The notes below the pieces were generated by a model. The model saw nothing but the letters and a program-made list of their open reading frames with translations, made no database searches and was not told the DNA's origin. Below are positions 33,287 to 42,859 of a stretch of 64,000 nucleotides of DNA, piece by piece (within the stretch, counting starts at the first letter, position 1; each line of letters begins with the position of its first letter). Source of the DNA: Phycicoccus sp. Soil748 (lineage in GTDB: Bacteria > Actinomycetota > Actinomycetes > Actinomycetales > Dermatophilaceae); the NCBI RefSeq assembly GCF_001428025.1, contig NZ_LMSC01000007.1, positions 552,448-616,447 on the forward strand. The letters run 5' to 3'. Made by a program: the position numbers and the translations under genes.

Positions 33287-36229
33287 ATGACTGAAACCGC
33301 AGGCGCACGTGCAGGTGCCCGCAAGAACGCCGGCAAGGGCGCATCCGGCGTCACCGTCGAGCGCATCTACACCACTCCTGGTGTGCACCCCTATGACGAG
33401 GTGACCTGGGAGAAGCGCGACGTCGTCCAGCAGAACTGGAAGACCGGCGAGACGATCTTCGAGCAGCGCGGTGTCGAGTTCCCCGACTTCTGGTCGGTCA
33501 ACGCCTCCACCATCGTCACCACCAAGTACTTCCGCGGCGCCGTCGGCACCGAGGCGCGCGAGCAGGGCCTCAAGCAGCTCATCGACCGCGTCGTGCTGAC
33601 CTACGTCAAGGCCGGCAAGGACCACGGCTACTTCGCCACGGCCGAGGACGCCGAGATCTTCGAGCACGAGCTGACCTACGCCCTGCTGCACCAGGTGTTC
33701 AGCTTCAACTCCCCGGTCTGGTTCAACGTCGGCACCAAGAGCCCGCAGCAGGTCAGCGCCTGCTTCATCCTCGCCGTCGACGACTCGATGGACTCGATCC
33801 TCAACTGGTACAAGGAGGAGGGGAAGATCTTCCAGGGCGGCTCCGGCGCCGGCCTCAACCTCTCCCGCATCCGCTCCTCCAAGGAGCTGCTGTCCTCCGG
33901 TGGCACCGCCAGCGGCCCGGTCTCCTTCATGCGTGGCGCCGACGCGTCCGCGGGGACGATCAAGTCCGGTGGCGCGACCCGTCGTGCGGCCAAGATGGTC
34001 GTGCTCGACGTCGACCACCCCGACATCATGGAGTTCGTCGAGACCAAGGCGCGCGAGGAGGACAAGATCCGCGCGCTGCGTGACGCAGGGTTCGACATGG
34101 ACCTCGGCGGCAAGGACATCACCTCCGTCCAGTACCAGAACGCGAACAACTCGGTCCGTGTCTCGGACGAGTTCATGAAGGCCGTCGAGGCCGGCACCGA
34201 CTTCGGGCTGCGCTCGCGCACCACCGGTGAGGTCATCGAGAAGGTCGACGCGCGTGAGCTGTTCCGCAAGCTCGCGGAGGCCGCGTGGGAGTGCGCCGAC
34301 CCGGGCATCCAGTACGACGACGTGATCAACGACTGGCACACCAACCCCGAGAGTGGCCGCATCACCGCGTCCAACCCGTGCTCGGAGTACATGTCGCTCG
34401 ACAACTCCTCGTGCAACCTGGCCTCGCTCAACCTGCTCAAGTTCCTCAAGGACGACGACACGTTCGACGCGGTCACGTTCCAGAAGGTCGCCGAGCTCGT
34501 CATCACCGCGATGGACATCTCCATCTGCTTCGCCGACTTCCCGACCGAGGCCATCGGCGACACCACGCGCGACTACCGCCAGCTCGGCATCGGCTACGCC
34601 AACCTCGGCGCGCTGCTCATGGCGACCGGCCACGGCTACGACTCCGAGGGTGGGCGCTCGCTCGCCGCGGCGATCACCTCGCTGCTCACGGGTGCCGCCT
34701 ACAAGCGCTCGGCCGAGATGGCCGGGGTCGTCGGTGCCTACGCCGGCTACGCCCGCAACGCCGACGCCCACAAGCGCGTCATGCGCAAGCACCAGAGCGC
34801 CAACGACGCGATCCGTCCGCTCGACTCGATGGACACCTCGATCCACCGTGCGGCCACCAAGGCCTGGGACGACGTCGTCAAGCTCGGCGAGAAGAACGGC
34901 TACCGCAACGCGCAGGCCTCGGTGCTCGCGCCGACCGGCACCATCGGCTTCATGATGGACTGCGACACCACCGGCATCGAGCCCGACTTCTCCCTGGTGA
35001 AGTTCAAGAAGCTCGTCGGTGGCGGGTCGATGCAGATCGTCAACCTCACCATCCCGCGTGCGCTGAAGAAGCTCGGCTACACCGGCGAGACCATCGAGGC
35101 GATCGTCGAGTACATCGCCGACAAGGGCCACGTCATCGACGCCCCCGGCCTCAAGCCGGAGCACTACGAGGTGTTCGACACCGCGATGGGTGCGCGCTCG
35201 ATCTCGGCGATGGGCCACGTGCGCATGATGGCCGCGGTCCAGCCGTTCCTGTCCGGCGCGATCTCCAAGACGGTCAACCTGCCCGAGACGGCCACGGTCG
35301 AGGAGATCGAGGACGTCCACATGCAGGGCTGGAAGCTCGGCCTCAAGGCGATCGCGGTCTACCGCGACAACTGCAAGGTCGGCCAGCCGCTGTCCGACGG
35401 TGGTTCCACCGCGAAGGACGCTGCTGCTGACAAGGCGACGGCTGCGGCCGAGGCCAAGGTCGAGAAGGTCATCGAGTACCGCCCGGTGCGCAAGCGCCTG
35501 CCGAAGCGTCGTACCTCGCAGACCACGTCGTTCGCCGTGGGTGGCGCCGAGGGCTACCTCACCGCCGGCACCTACGAGTCGGGCGACCTGGGCGAGATCT
35601 TCCTCAAGTTCGGCAAGCAGGGCTCGACCCTGGCCGGCGTGATGGACGCCTTCTCGATCGCGGTCAGCATCGGCCTGCAGTACGGAGTGCCGCTGGAGAC
35701 CTTCGTGGAGAAGTTCACCAACCTGCGGTTCGAGCCTGCTGGTCTCACGGACGACCCCGACGTGCGGATGGCGCAGTCGATCATGGACTACGTGTTCCGT
35801 CGCCTGGCGCTGGACCACATGGACTTCGACACCCGTTCGTTCATGGGCATCCACACCGCCGAGGAGCGCGCCCGCCAGCTCGAAACCGGCTCCTACGCCG
35901 CGATCGAGGCGGACAACGAGTCCGACGAGGAGCTCGAGGACGAGCTGGAGAACTTCAGCCAGTCCGCCCCGGTCTCCAAGCCGGCCGCCTCCACGGCTTC
36001 GACCAAGGCTGAGGCTGCCCCATCGGCCGCGGCCGAGGTGAAGTCCGGCGCCGGTGCCGCTTCGGCTCGGGAGATCTCGGTCGACGTGCACTCGTCCGCG
36101 GAGCTGATGGAGAAGTTCCAGGGCATCTCCGCTGACGCCCCGATGTGCATGACCTGCGGGACCAAAATGCGCCCCGCCGGCTCCTGCTACGTCTGCGAGG
36201 GCTGCGGCAGCACCAGCGGCTGCAGCTGA
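33287..36229 (+). CDS. nrdJ: vitamin B12-dependent ribonucleotide reductase (class II)
   Basis: Reduces ribonucleotides to deoxyribonucleotides with adenosylcobalamin, without oxygen. The 980-residue protein shows ACFILAVDDSMDSILNW (first active-site Cys), GGTASGPVSFMRGADASAGTIKSGGATRRAAKMV, the catalytic loop NPCSEYMSLDNSSCNLASLNL (radical and redox Cys), VLAPTGTIGFMMDCDTTGIEP, and a C-terminal zinc-ribbon with redox cysteines (CMTCG...CYVCEGCGSTSGCS). AGGGAGG precedes ATG 33287. Cotranscribed with nrdR. No B12 riboswitch is visible upstream; control is by NrdR. A perfect 20-bp terminator follows. Confidence 0.97.
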   Translation: MTETAGARAGARKNAGKGASGVTVERIYTTPGVHPYDEVTWEKRDVVQQNWKTGETIFEQRGVEFPDFWSVNASTIVTTKYFRGAVGTEAREQGLKQLIDRVVLTYVKAGKDHGYFATAEDAEIFEHELTYALLHQVFSFNSPVWFNVGTKSPQQVSACFILAVDDSMDSILNWYKEEGKIFQGGSGAGLNLSRIRSSKELLSSGGTASGPVSFMRGADASAGTIKSGGATRRAAKMVVLDVDHPDIMEFVETKAREEDKIRALRDAGFDMDLGGKDITSVQYQNANNSVRVSDEFMKAVEAGTDFGLRSRTTGEVIEKVDARELFRKLAEAAWECADPGIQYDDVINDWHTNPESGRITASNPCSEYMSLDNSSCNLASLNLLKFLKDDDTFDAVTFQKVAELVITAMDISICFADFPTEAIGDTTRDYRQLGIGYANLGALLMATGHGYDSEGGRSLAAAITSLLTGAAYKRSAEMAGVVGAYAGYARNADAHKRVMRKHQSANDAIRPLDSMDTSIHRAATKAWDDVVKLGEKNGYRNAQASVLAPTGTIGFMMDCDTTGIEPDFSLVKFKKLVGGGSMQIVNLTIPRALKKLGYTGETIEAIVEYIADKGHVIDAPGLKPEHYEVFDTAMGARSISAMGHVRMMAAVQPFLSGAISKTVNLPETATVEEIEDVHMQGWKLGLKAIAVYRDNCKVGQPLSDGGSTAKDAAADKATAAAEAKVEKVIEYRPVRKRLPKRRTSQTTSFAVGGAEGYLTAGTYESGDLGEIFLKFGKQGSTLAGVMDAFSIAVSIGLQYGVPLETFVEKFTNLRFEPAGLTDDPDVRMAQSIMDYVFRRLALDHMDFDTRSFMGIHTAEERARQLETGSYAAIEADNESDEELEDELENFSQSAPVSKPAASTASTKAEAAPSAAAEVKSGAGAASAREISVDVHSSAELMEKFQGISADAPMCMTCGTKMRPAGSCYVCEGCGSTSGCS

Positions 36230-36243
36230 TCTAGCCAGTGGGA

Positions 36244-36286
36244 CGACGGTGGGCCCGGAGCGAATCTCGCTCCGGGCCCACCGTCG
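36244..36286. terminator. strong terminator after nrdJ, perfect 20-bp stem
   Basis: Arms 36244-36263 and 36267-36286 are exact complements (CGACGGTGGGCCCGG...) around ATC. It marks the left border of the lower-GC island. Confidence 0.85.
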
Positions 36287-36362
36287 CTGCTCTCATGACA
36301 AGCGGACCCAACCGGCTGCCGATTGGGGCCAGCGACCACCGCGAGTCTGATTCACTGTGTCC

Positions 36363-37445
36363 ATGGACGCGCTGGAGTTGGGGCAGCGCATCGTGGCGAT
36401 TCTCGAGACTGGCCGGCGGACGGCAACGTATAAGTTCGCGCTGCTCATGTCGCTTGTCGACTATTGCGTCGAGAACTTGCCAGCTGAGGACGTGCCGCTC
36501 AGCGTGCCTCTTGAGGAGTTGGGCGAACGCGTTATCGCCCTCTACTGGCGACAGGTCCTCCCGTTGGCCGGAATCGGAGAGCTCAAGCAGTCTTCCCAGC
36601 CTCGGGTCCGCATCCTTGCTGCAGTCAGCCGGCTTCGTGAGTCCGCTTACCAGGCGAGGACCACGTCCCTCGATGTTGCCCGAGAACGCGTGCCCAATGA
36701 CTACCGCAGAGCCGTAACCAACGTTGTGTTGACCCTGGTCCGCCAGCCACTCGCCCGCCTTCAACACTTACCTGGGCGGGAGCCGGGCCAGACGTTTCTC
36801 TATGACGACTCCTGGATGGGGGAAGGCGTCAACCAGAGCAAGATCGACCGGCACGGCGCAGTCGTCACGCTCTATCCAGGGGTTGCAACGAACCTCGCCA
36901 GACTGTCGGGTCTCCTGCGCCCGACGCTTGAGCTTCTGTGGGTTGAGGACGTCGTCCGACTGAACGCGAGCCTGCGGAACGAGCGCATCGACGTCGCTTC
37001 CCACCTCTTCGGTCAAGAACGCGTGGGACTCGCAAGAGTGCGCGCGGCCTACTTCGATGAGTTCGGCGCTAGCTGCTTCTACTGTGGTGCCAAGCTGGAC
37101 GGTGCCAGCCCGATTGACCACCTACTGCCATGGTCGCGGGTGGGGCTCGATGGCTTAGCAAACCTCGTGCCGGCTTGCCGACCGTGCAACTCCTCTAAGT
37201 CGAGCGCCCTCCCCGTTCATAGGCACGTCACTCGGGCGCTTGACCGCGACATCGCACAGCTAGCACGGATCGGCGCTGAAATCGGTTGGCCGGTTCAGCG
37301 GGAACGCACGGTTGGCGCCGCCCGCGGCCTCTATCTATCCGCGCCCCAGGGCACACCACTTTGGGAGTCGCGGAGCGGATACTCCGTAGTGGACCTCAGG
37401 TGGGCTGAAACGCCGTGGTTGATGGAACCGGTCAGTCACAGATGA
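36363..37445 (+). CDS. HNH endonuclease domain protein (putative defence nuclease)
   Basis: A 360-residue protein. The N-terminal 220 residues are helical, of no family I know, with FALLMSLVDYCVENLPAEDVPLSVPLEELGERVIALYW near the start, a segment typical of HNH proteins found in defence islands. The C-terminal HNH domain is complete: CFYCG (Cys 238, 241), PIDHLLPWSRVGLDGLANLVPACRPCNSSKS with the catalytic His of the DH pair (252-253), Asn 267 and Cys 272, 275. Codon use is less GC-biased than in neighbours. GTG 36357 is an alternative start. It converges on the helicase gene; role probably DNA cutting. Confidence 0.8.
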   Translation: MDALELGQRIVAILETGRRTATYKFALLMSLVDYCVENLPAEDVPLSVPLEELGERVIALYWRQVLPLAGIGELKQSSQPRVRILAAVSRLRESAYQARTTSLDVARERVPNDYRRAVTNVVLTLVRQPLARLQHLPGREPGQTFLYDDSWMGEGVNQSKIDRHGAVVTLYPGVATNLARLSGLLRPTLELLWVEDVVRLNASLRNERIDVASHLFGQERVGLARVRAAYFDEFGASCFYCGAKLDGASPIDHLLPWSRVGLDGLANLVPACRPCNSSKSSALPVHRHVTRALDRDIAQLARIGAEIGWPVQRERTVGAARGLYLSAPQGTPLWESRSGYSVVDLRWAETPWLMEPVSHR

Positions 37446-37613
37446 AACGCGCAGAAGCGCCCTTGTGCTACGGGGACCAAAGGCAGGAGATGGGCACCTC
37501 AGTCGATTGGGTCGCATGCCTTCGGGCAGGACAACGCTTCCGAGGACTCGCTCTCGTTGACAGAGGATCCCGCGCGTTCGCGAGGTTAGGCGCGGGTGAA
37601 GCCGTCTGGCCCC

Positions 37614-37648
37614 ACTCTCGGCCCTCACGGGCTCCCGGCGGCGAGAGT
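37614..37648. terminator. hairpin between convergent HNH and helicase genes
   Basis: ACTCTCG (37614-37620) pairs with CGAGAGT (37642-37648); inside, GCCC-TCAC-GGGC forms a second hairpin. It lies 12 bases from the helicase stop and could end transcripts from both sides. Confidence 0.5.
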
Positions 37649-37659
37649 CCGGCGCGGAG

Positions 37660-40600
37660 CTACGCCACAACGCTGGCCACAGCGAAGTCGGCCGCTGGCA
37701 TGGGTGTGCGAAGCCGCCAGGTGATTGCGATCGGCCGCTCGCCACGGTGCTCGACGTAGTCCGCCTCACCGAGGCACAGGTACGGCGCTCCCGAACCAAA
37801 CTCGCTGACCTTGTTGGCCCTCGTGAACAGGAGCACATGGCTTCCTTGCTCGCGGTGGTTGAGGTAGCGCTGACCCGTCCTGGATGCCACCGTCGTTCCT
37901 GACTGCGACTCCCAGTGGAAGAGCTCAGCGTTGATCGCATAGTCCTGGTACATGGTCGTGGGGGAGTAGTCAGCCTCAGACTTGTGCAAGGTGACCAGGA
38001 ATGCGTCGGCGTTTGCGGCCGGCGCGAACAGCACACCTTCGCGGAAGCTGTTGGGCTTGCGACCCTCGATGGACACGTAATCGAGCGCGGCGACCAGTTC
38101 CTCGCGGCTGTAGCGAGCATGAACCCGAAGCGGCCGAAGACCGAGCTCGCCGCCCAAACGCGAACTGAGCCTCTCTGCCCCAGCAAGGCCGAGAGCCACC
38201 ACCTGGCGCAGGTCGTCGCGCGCAGCTGGTTCCGCTGCGAGCGACGCCAGGCCCGCTTCATAGGAGTCGAAACCTCCGCCGTCGGGCCAAAGGGAGAAGA
38301 AGAGCATGCGTCCGAACGCCTGGAGAGCGGGGTCGGCCTCGGCATAGCGAGGTGCGTCGTCACCCAACCACGCGAGATAGGCCGTAGCGCGGTCCGGATC
38401 ATCGACGTGGGCGAACGCACGAACCCGTTTGAGAATCCCGTCCTCTCGGGGTCCCGGGGCGGCCAACGACAGTCCTGCGTCCCGGCGCAGACGCGACCAC
38501 GACCGGTCTCCGCGGACAACATCTGCAAGGTCGACACCTGAATCGCCAAGGAAGGTGCCGAGGTCGTCTGTCGGGTGGGCCCGAAGCTCTGACGCGATGC
38601 TGGCCCACCGCTTCGCCACCTGGCTTCGGACGTTCTCAAGCACCAGTTCCTGACTTTGGCGGTCCAGTACGATCTGGGTCCCAGCAGGCAGGAATGGGAA
38701 GTCGTGCTCGATGTCGCGGACTAGCTCTGCGCGAGTGCTGCCCGTCATGGCACGGAACCGCTGGTCGAAGCGGAACTCCTTACGGTGGTGGCCGACAAAG
38801 TCGAGGGCGGTCAAGACTGCCTTGTTCTTGGCGCGACGCAGACCCCGACCAAGCTGTTGGAGGAAGACGGTTGAGCTTTCGGTCGGACGAAGGAAGAGCA
38901 CCGTGTTGATGGCGGGCACGTCCACGCCTTCGTTGAAGACGTCCACCGTGAAGATCGCTTGAATCTCCCCTGTCCGCAGCCGGACGATGGCGGCGTCGCG
39001 GTCGTCTGACCGCGTGTCACCCAGGACCGCAGCGGCACGAATTCCCGCCTCGTTGAAGACCCGAGTCATGTAGTGCGCGTGATCACGTGAGACGCAGAAG
39101 CCGAGCGCCTTCATGGCGGACACGTCAGCGACCTTGTCTTGCACGGCGGTGAGGACGATGCGGGCTCGGGCGTCGTTGCCCGTGAACAGTGTCGAAAGCT
39201 CCGATGGGTCGTAGGCGCCCGACTTCCAGTCGACTCGGGTGAGATCCACACCATCTGCGATGGCGAAATAGTGGAAGGGCGTGAGGAGGTCGGCCTTCAG
39301 CGCATCCCACAGCCTGAGCTCGGCTGCCACCCTCCCGTCGAAGAAGGTTCGCACGTCGAGCCCATCGCCGCGCTCGGGGGTTGCCGTGAGGCCGAGCAGC
39401 TCGCGAGGGTTCAGATGGTCGAGGATGCGTCGATAGGTGCTGGCCTGCGCGTGGTGAAACTCGTCGACCACGACGATCTGGAACGAGCCAGGAGGGATGG
39501 TGCGGACGTCGTAGGCGGTGAGCGACTGCACTGAGGCGAAGACGTGTTCCCATCGCTCAGGTCGTGTGCCGCCGACGTACAGTTCGCCAAAGTCGGCATC
39601 GTTGAGCACCTCGCGATAGGTACGCAAGGACTGTTCGAGGATTTCGCGACGGTGAGCGACGAAGAGCAGGCGTGGACGCGTAGGGGCTGCCTCGGCAAGA
39701 CGTCGGTAGTCCAGCGCCGCAATGACCGTCTTGCCCGTGCCCGTCGCTGCGACGACCAGGTTTCGATGGCGCCCGTGGAGAGCGCGCTCGACCTCGAGCT
39801 GGTCCAGCATCTCCTGTTGATAGGGATAGGGACGTACTTCGAGCCCTGACAACGTGAGCGTCACGCGATCGTGAGCCTTGGTGCCCCTGGCTTCGGCGAG
39901 TGCGTCATCCAGACGGTCACCGTCGGTGTCCGGGTGATAGCTCTCGAAGGTGGGATCGTTCCAGTAGCTGTCGAAAGTGGCGCTGAACTTCTGCAGGAGG
40001 GCAGGAGTCGCCACCGCCGACAGCCGAACATTCCACTCGACCCCGTCGAGCATCGCGGCACGCGAGAGGTTGCTGCTGCCGACGTACGCCGTGTCAAACC
40101 CCGTGTTGCGGCGGAAGAGCCACGCCTTCGCGTGCAGGCGAGTCCGTTGCGCGTCGTATTGAACCTTCACGTCGGCACCGAAATTGCGGACCAACCGATC
40201 AAGTGCCTGCCGTTCAGTCGCTCCCATGTACGTCGTCGTGATGACGCGCAGCGACACCCCGCGCTCGTGCAGGGCCACGAGCCGATCCTCGAACAGCCGT
40301 AACCCGTACCACTTGACGAAAGCCATGATCACGTCGACCTGGTCGGCGCTAGCGAGCTCGGCTCGGATCTCATGACCCATCCCGGGCTCGCCCTGGGCGT
40401 TCGTCAGGAGGGCAGCATCGGACAGGGGCGTGGAGGGCCGTTCCGAGAACTGCCGAGCGGGGTTTCCCGGACGTGCCACGTGCGCGACTGACAGCAGCTG
40501 GCTCGCAGCGGTGACGTGATCGCGTGGCGACTTAACGCGGGCGACCAGATCATTGACCAGTGCGAGCCGCTTCTCGGAGCTTCGTTCGCTTCTTAGCGTC

Positions 40601-40770
40601 CGAAGAACCACGTCACGGACGTGCCGCGCCAGGATCTCAGGTGCATCGGCGTCGTCGACCAGCCCGCTGTCTGCTGTCACGCTGCGCGCGGCGGCGAGCT
40701 GTGCCGCGAGTTCGGCCGTGATCAGTCGCTCGTACAGCCCCTCCAACAAGCTGTCGTCCGTCCCAGTCAC
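37660..40770 (-). CDS. PLD-DEAH box helicase-DUF3427 protein (putative defence effector)
   Basis: A 1036-residue fusion. Residues about 130-270 are a phospholipase-D-like domain with H-x-K in RLHAKAWLFRR (213-215) and GSSNLSRAAM (231-240), a nuclease fold. Residues 315-750 are a superfamily 2 helicase: Walker A ATGTGKT (342-348), DEFHH (436-440), GLTATPERGDG, and motif VI QQLGRGLRRAKNK. The C-terminal third fits DUF3427 (EGRKPNSFREGVLFA, KSEADYSPTTMYQDYAI, HWESQSGTT). Such PLD-helicase-DUF3427 proteins occur in defence islands. Start GTG 40770. It follows the DUF2075 gene after 85 bases on the same strand. Codon use differs from the core genome, suggesting transfer. Confidence 0.85.
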   Translation of the reverse strand: MTGTDDSLLEGLYERLITAELAAQLAAARSVTADSGLVDDADAPEILARHVRDVVLRTLRSERSSEKRLALVNDLVARVKSPRDHVTAASQLLSVAHVARPGNPARQFSERPSTPLSDAALLTNAQGEPGMGHEIRAELASADQVDVIMAFVKWYGLRLFEDRLVALHERGVSLRVITTTYMGATERQALDRLVRNFGADVKVQYDAQRTRLHAKAWLFRRNTGFDTAYVGSSNLSRAAMLDGVEWNVRLSAVATPALLQKFSATFDSYWNDPTFESYHPDTDGDRLDDALAEARGTKAHDRVTLTLSGLEVRPYPYQQEMLDQLEVERALHGRHRNLVVAATGTGKTVIAALDYRRLAEAAPTRPRLLFVAHRREILEQSLRTYREVLNDADFGELYVGGTRPERWEHVFASVQSLTAYDVRTIPPGSFQIVVVDEFHHAQASTYRRILDHLNPRELLGLTATPERGDGLDVRTFFDGRVAAELRLWDALKADLLTPFHYFAIADGVDLTRVDWKSGAYDPSELSTLFTGNDARARIVLTAVQDKVADVSAMKALGFCVSRDHAHYMTRVFNEAGIRAAAVLGDTRSDDRDAAIVRLRTGEIQAIFTVDVFNEGVDVPAINTVLFLRPTESSTVFLQQLGRGLRRAKNKAVLTALDFVGHHRKEFRFDQRFRAMTGSTRAELVRDIEHDFPFLPAGTQIVLDRQSQELVLENVRSQVAKRWASIASELRAHPTDDLGTFLGDSGVDLADVVRGDRSWSRLRRDAGLSLAAPGPREDGILKRVRAFAHVDDPDRATAYLAWLGDDAPRYAEADPALQAFGRMLFFSLWPDGGGFDSYEAGLASLAAEPAARDDLRQVVALGLAGAERLSSRLGGELGLRPLRVHARYSREELVAALDYVSIEGRKPNSFREGVLFAPAANADAFLVTLHKSEADYSPTTMYQDYAINAELFHWESQSGTTVASRTGQRYLNHREQGSHVLLFTRANKVSEFGSGAPYLCLGEADYVEHRGERPIAITWRLRTPMPAADFAVASVVA

Positions 40771-40855
40771 GCGATGCAGCTTGCCAGGTCAAGGCGAGCG
40801 CTGGTGCCGATTCGGACAAACGTTGCGTAAGCGTGCGGGCTACGGCGCGGACGCG

Positions 40856-42718
40856 TCAGCTAACCAAGGTGCGCAGGAACTTCTGCGTCTCAGCGTCGGT
40901 GGAATAGAGGGTGACCCCGCGCATGCCCCGCGTCAGAAGCACCTTGTAGACGTTGCGCACGAGGCGTTCAAAGTCGGCGTCACTGACCTTCGCTGGGTTC
41001 TTGAAGTCCGGATCTCTGTTGGCGCTACGAATGGCGACCCAGCGGTCCTCACGCCACACGAGGTCCGGGCCAATGATGACGCCCGAGTAGTCGTACTCGA
41101 ATCCTTGAGCGGTGTAGACGCAGCCCACTTGACCGAAGCCGGCCGGGTCGGTGGCCCAGAGCGCAGCGGCAGGAGCCCCACCCACCGAACGGTCGCCCTT
41201 GAGGTTCCATGGTTTGGCCCAGTCGCCCACCTGCACATCGGAAACGAGCGTGCCGTCGGGCCGCGGGTCGCTCCACGGCCAGCAATAGCCAGCGGCGATC
41301 CGCGTCGAGTAGCCGCCCTCGAGTTTGGTGGACAGGTAGGCCTCCATTTCGTAGGGAGAGTCAACCACCTCGACGTCGAAGTGAGGGTCACCGGTCCACT
41401 CCATAGGGCCGCCAGGCTCCAGGCCTAGAAGTCGCTTGGCCCAAAGCACATACTCTTCAGAACCGCCGCAACGGAACTGCGCGTCCAGGTCGATCTTCAC
41501 GATGTCAATGCCGCGGTTGGCGGCATGTTTCTCAATATCCTCCACTGTGCCCTGCTCTCCGGGCCGCACGACCTGGAACTCGTCGAGCAGGAACACCGGA
41601 ACGCGAGCGGCATCCAAGAGCTCTTCGACCTGTGGCTTTCCGGTGCGGTGTTCGGCCCGCGTCCACCGGGATGCCGAGGTCTCACGAATGCGATGGGCCT
41701 CGTCCAGGATCAGCGCGTCGAGGTCGTTGGGCTCCGAGGCGACGAACGAGTTGAAATACTGGAACATCTTCTGGACTCGGGGCGCGCGCTTGCCTGCGAC
41801 CTTTCGCAGCGTCTGCGTAAAGGACCGCGAACCCGTGGCATGCAGCACCGAGCGGCCTTGGCGTGACAGCTCACCTAGTAGAGACAGGGCAATGACGCTC
41901 TTGCCGCTGCCTGGACCACCGGACACGATGACAGCCGTTTTGGTGTTGGCCCGACGTGCGCGCTCCACGGCGTGCAGAACGTAGTTGTAGGCGTCCCGCT
42001 GCTCATCGAGCAGCACGAACATCTCGCGATGCTGCACCTCGTCGGCCGCCACGGCCAGCAGTTGGCGCGATGGGGCGATACGACTGGAAAGCAGCTGGTC
42101 GGCATACGCTGCGCCGCTGACCCCCGGGGTAAACCGAGACTTGAGGAATGCCTGGAACTCGCCGCGCCGCTGTCCGCTGAAGACTGAGCCCAGCCGGTCA
42201 GCAGGTATGCGATAGAGGTCCTCGACGGCGGAGTCGGTGGCGTTGTGCAGGTATGCCGTCCCCGCGAGGGCCTCCGGCTGATCGGCCAGCACCGTTGTGA
42301 AGCCGAGCATGTAGTCGCAGTAGTCACGAACCTGCAGGGCTGGATGAGTCACGGGGCGACGGCCGTATTGCTCAATCTGGATGAGGCTGTCGCTGTCCTC
42401 GAATCGCTCTGCGTGACTCCATTGCTTGAGCTCGACCACCAGGTAGGAGGGCCCACCAGTCTGAGGATGCTGGCCGACGAGCACGACGTCGGCGCGCTTG
42501 CTGGTGAGCGGAAGCTGATACTCGAAGAGCATTTCCACCTCGTGGAGACCCGCAGCGACGAGGTCGGCGTGCAGTGCAGGCAGGCTGCGTTCCCACGAGC
42601 GGTACTCACCCGCGGAGGGCTTACGACCGGTGCGGTACGTCATCTGCTCAGCGAGAAGCGTGGCGAGTTGATTCTCGAGCGAGGAAAAGCCGGCAACCGA
42701 TTGACGATACAGCGTCAC
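40856..42718 (-). CDS. PD-(D/E)xK nuclease-DUF2075 helicase fusion
   Basis: A 620-residue protein. The N-terminal 140 residues carry a restriction-endonuclease-like pattern: Glu 66 (LFEYQLP), Asp 77 (SKRADVVLVG) and Glu 96-x-Lys 98 (YLVVELKQW). The remainder is DUF2075, a superfamily 1 helicase domain related to Schlafen-type helicases: Walker A SGGPGSGKS (266-274), Walker B LILDEAH (336-342), LLDEFQVVRPGEQG, and the C-terminal TAQGFEYDYSGVIIGPDL and LLTRGMRGVTLYS. GTG 42718 starts at MTLYRQSVAGFSSLENQL; upstream in-frame codons lack motifs. Divergent from the pyrophosphohydrolase gene. Probably cuts or unwinds invading DNA or RNA. Confidence 0.85.
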   Translation of the reverse strand: MTLYRQSVAGFSSLENQLATLLAEQMTYRTGRKPSAGEYRSWERSLPALHADLVAAGLHEVEMLFEYQLPLTSKRADVVLVGQHPQTGGPSYLVVELKQWSHAERFEDSDSLIQIEQYGRRPVTHPALQVRDYCDYMLGFTTVLADQPEALAGTAYLHNATDSAVEDLYRIPADRLGSVFSGQRRGEFQAFLKSRFTPGVSGAAYADQLLSSRIAPSRQLLAVAADEVQHREMFVLLDEQRDAYNYVLHAVERARRANTKTAVIVSGGPGSGKSVIALSLLGELSRQGRSVLHATGSRSFTQTLRKVAGKRAPRVQKMFQYFNSFVASEPNDLDALILDEAHRIRETSASRWTRAEHRTGKPQVEELLDAARVPVFLLDEFQVVRPGEQGTVEDIEKHAANRGIDIVKIDLDAQFRCGGSEEYVLWAKRLLGLEPGGPMEWTGDPHFDVEVVDSPYEMEAYLSTKLEGGYSTRIAAGYCWPWSDPRPDGTLVSDVQVGDWAKPWNLKGDRSVGGAPAAALWATDPAGFGQVGCVYTAQGFEYDYSGVIIGPDLVWREDRWVAIRSANRDPDFKNPAKVSDADFERLVRNVYKVLLTRGMRGVTLYSTDAETQKFLRTLVS

Positions 42719-42859
42719 AGAACAGAACCCCAGGCAGCACGAAGTGATCCGTGCGGGTGGGGGCTTGTCCTGAAGCGGAAGCCTGTCGGGCCGCAATTAC
42801 GTCGGCGACTCTATCCCCGGGCAGTTGTCGTGTCCGGTTGTGGCGACATACTCGTACGC

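Noticed and set aside
33269..36091. 940-codon open frame antisense to nrdJ
   Set aside because: It is the mirror of a well-conserved gene in GC-rich DNA; the residues show no domain, while the plus strand has every NrdJ motif.
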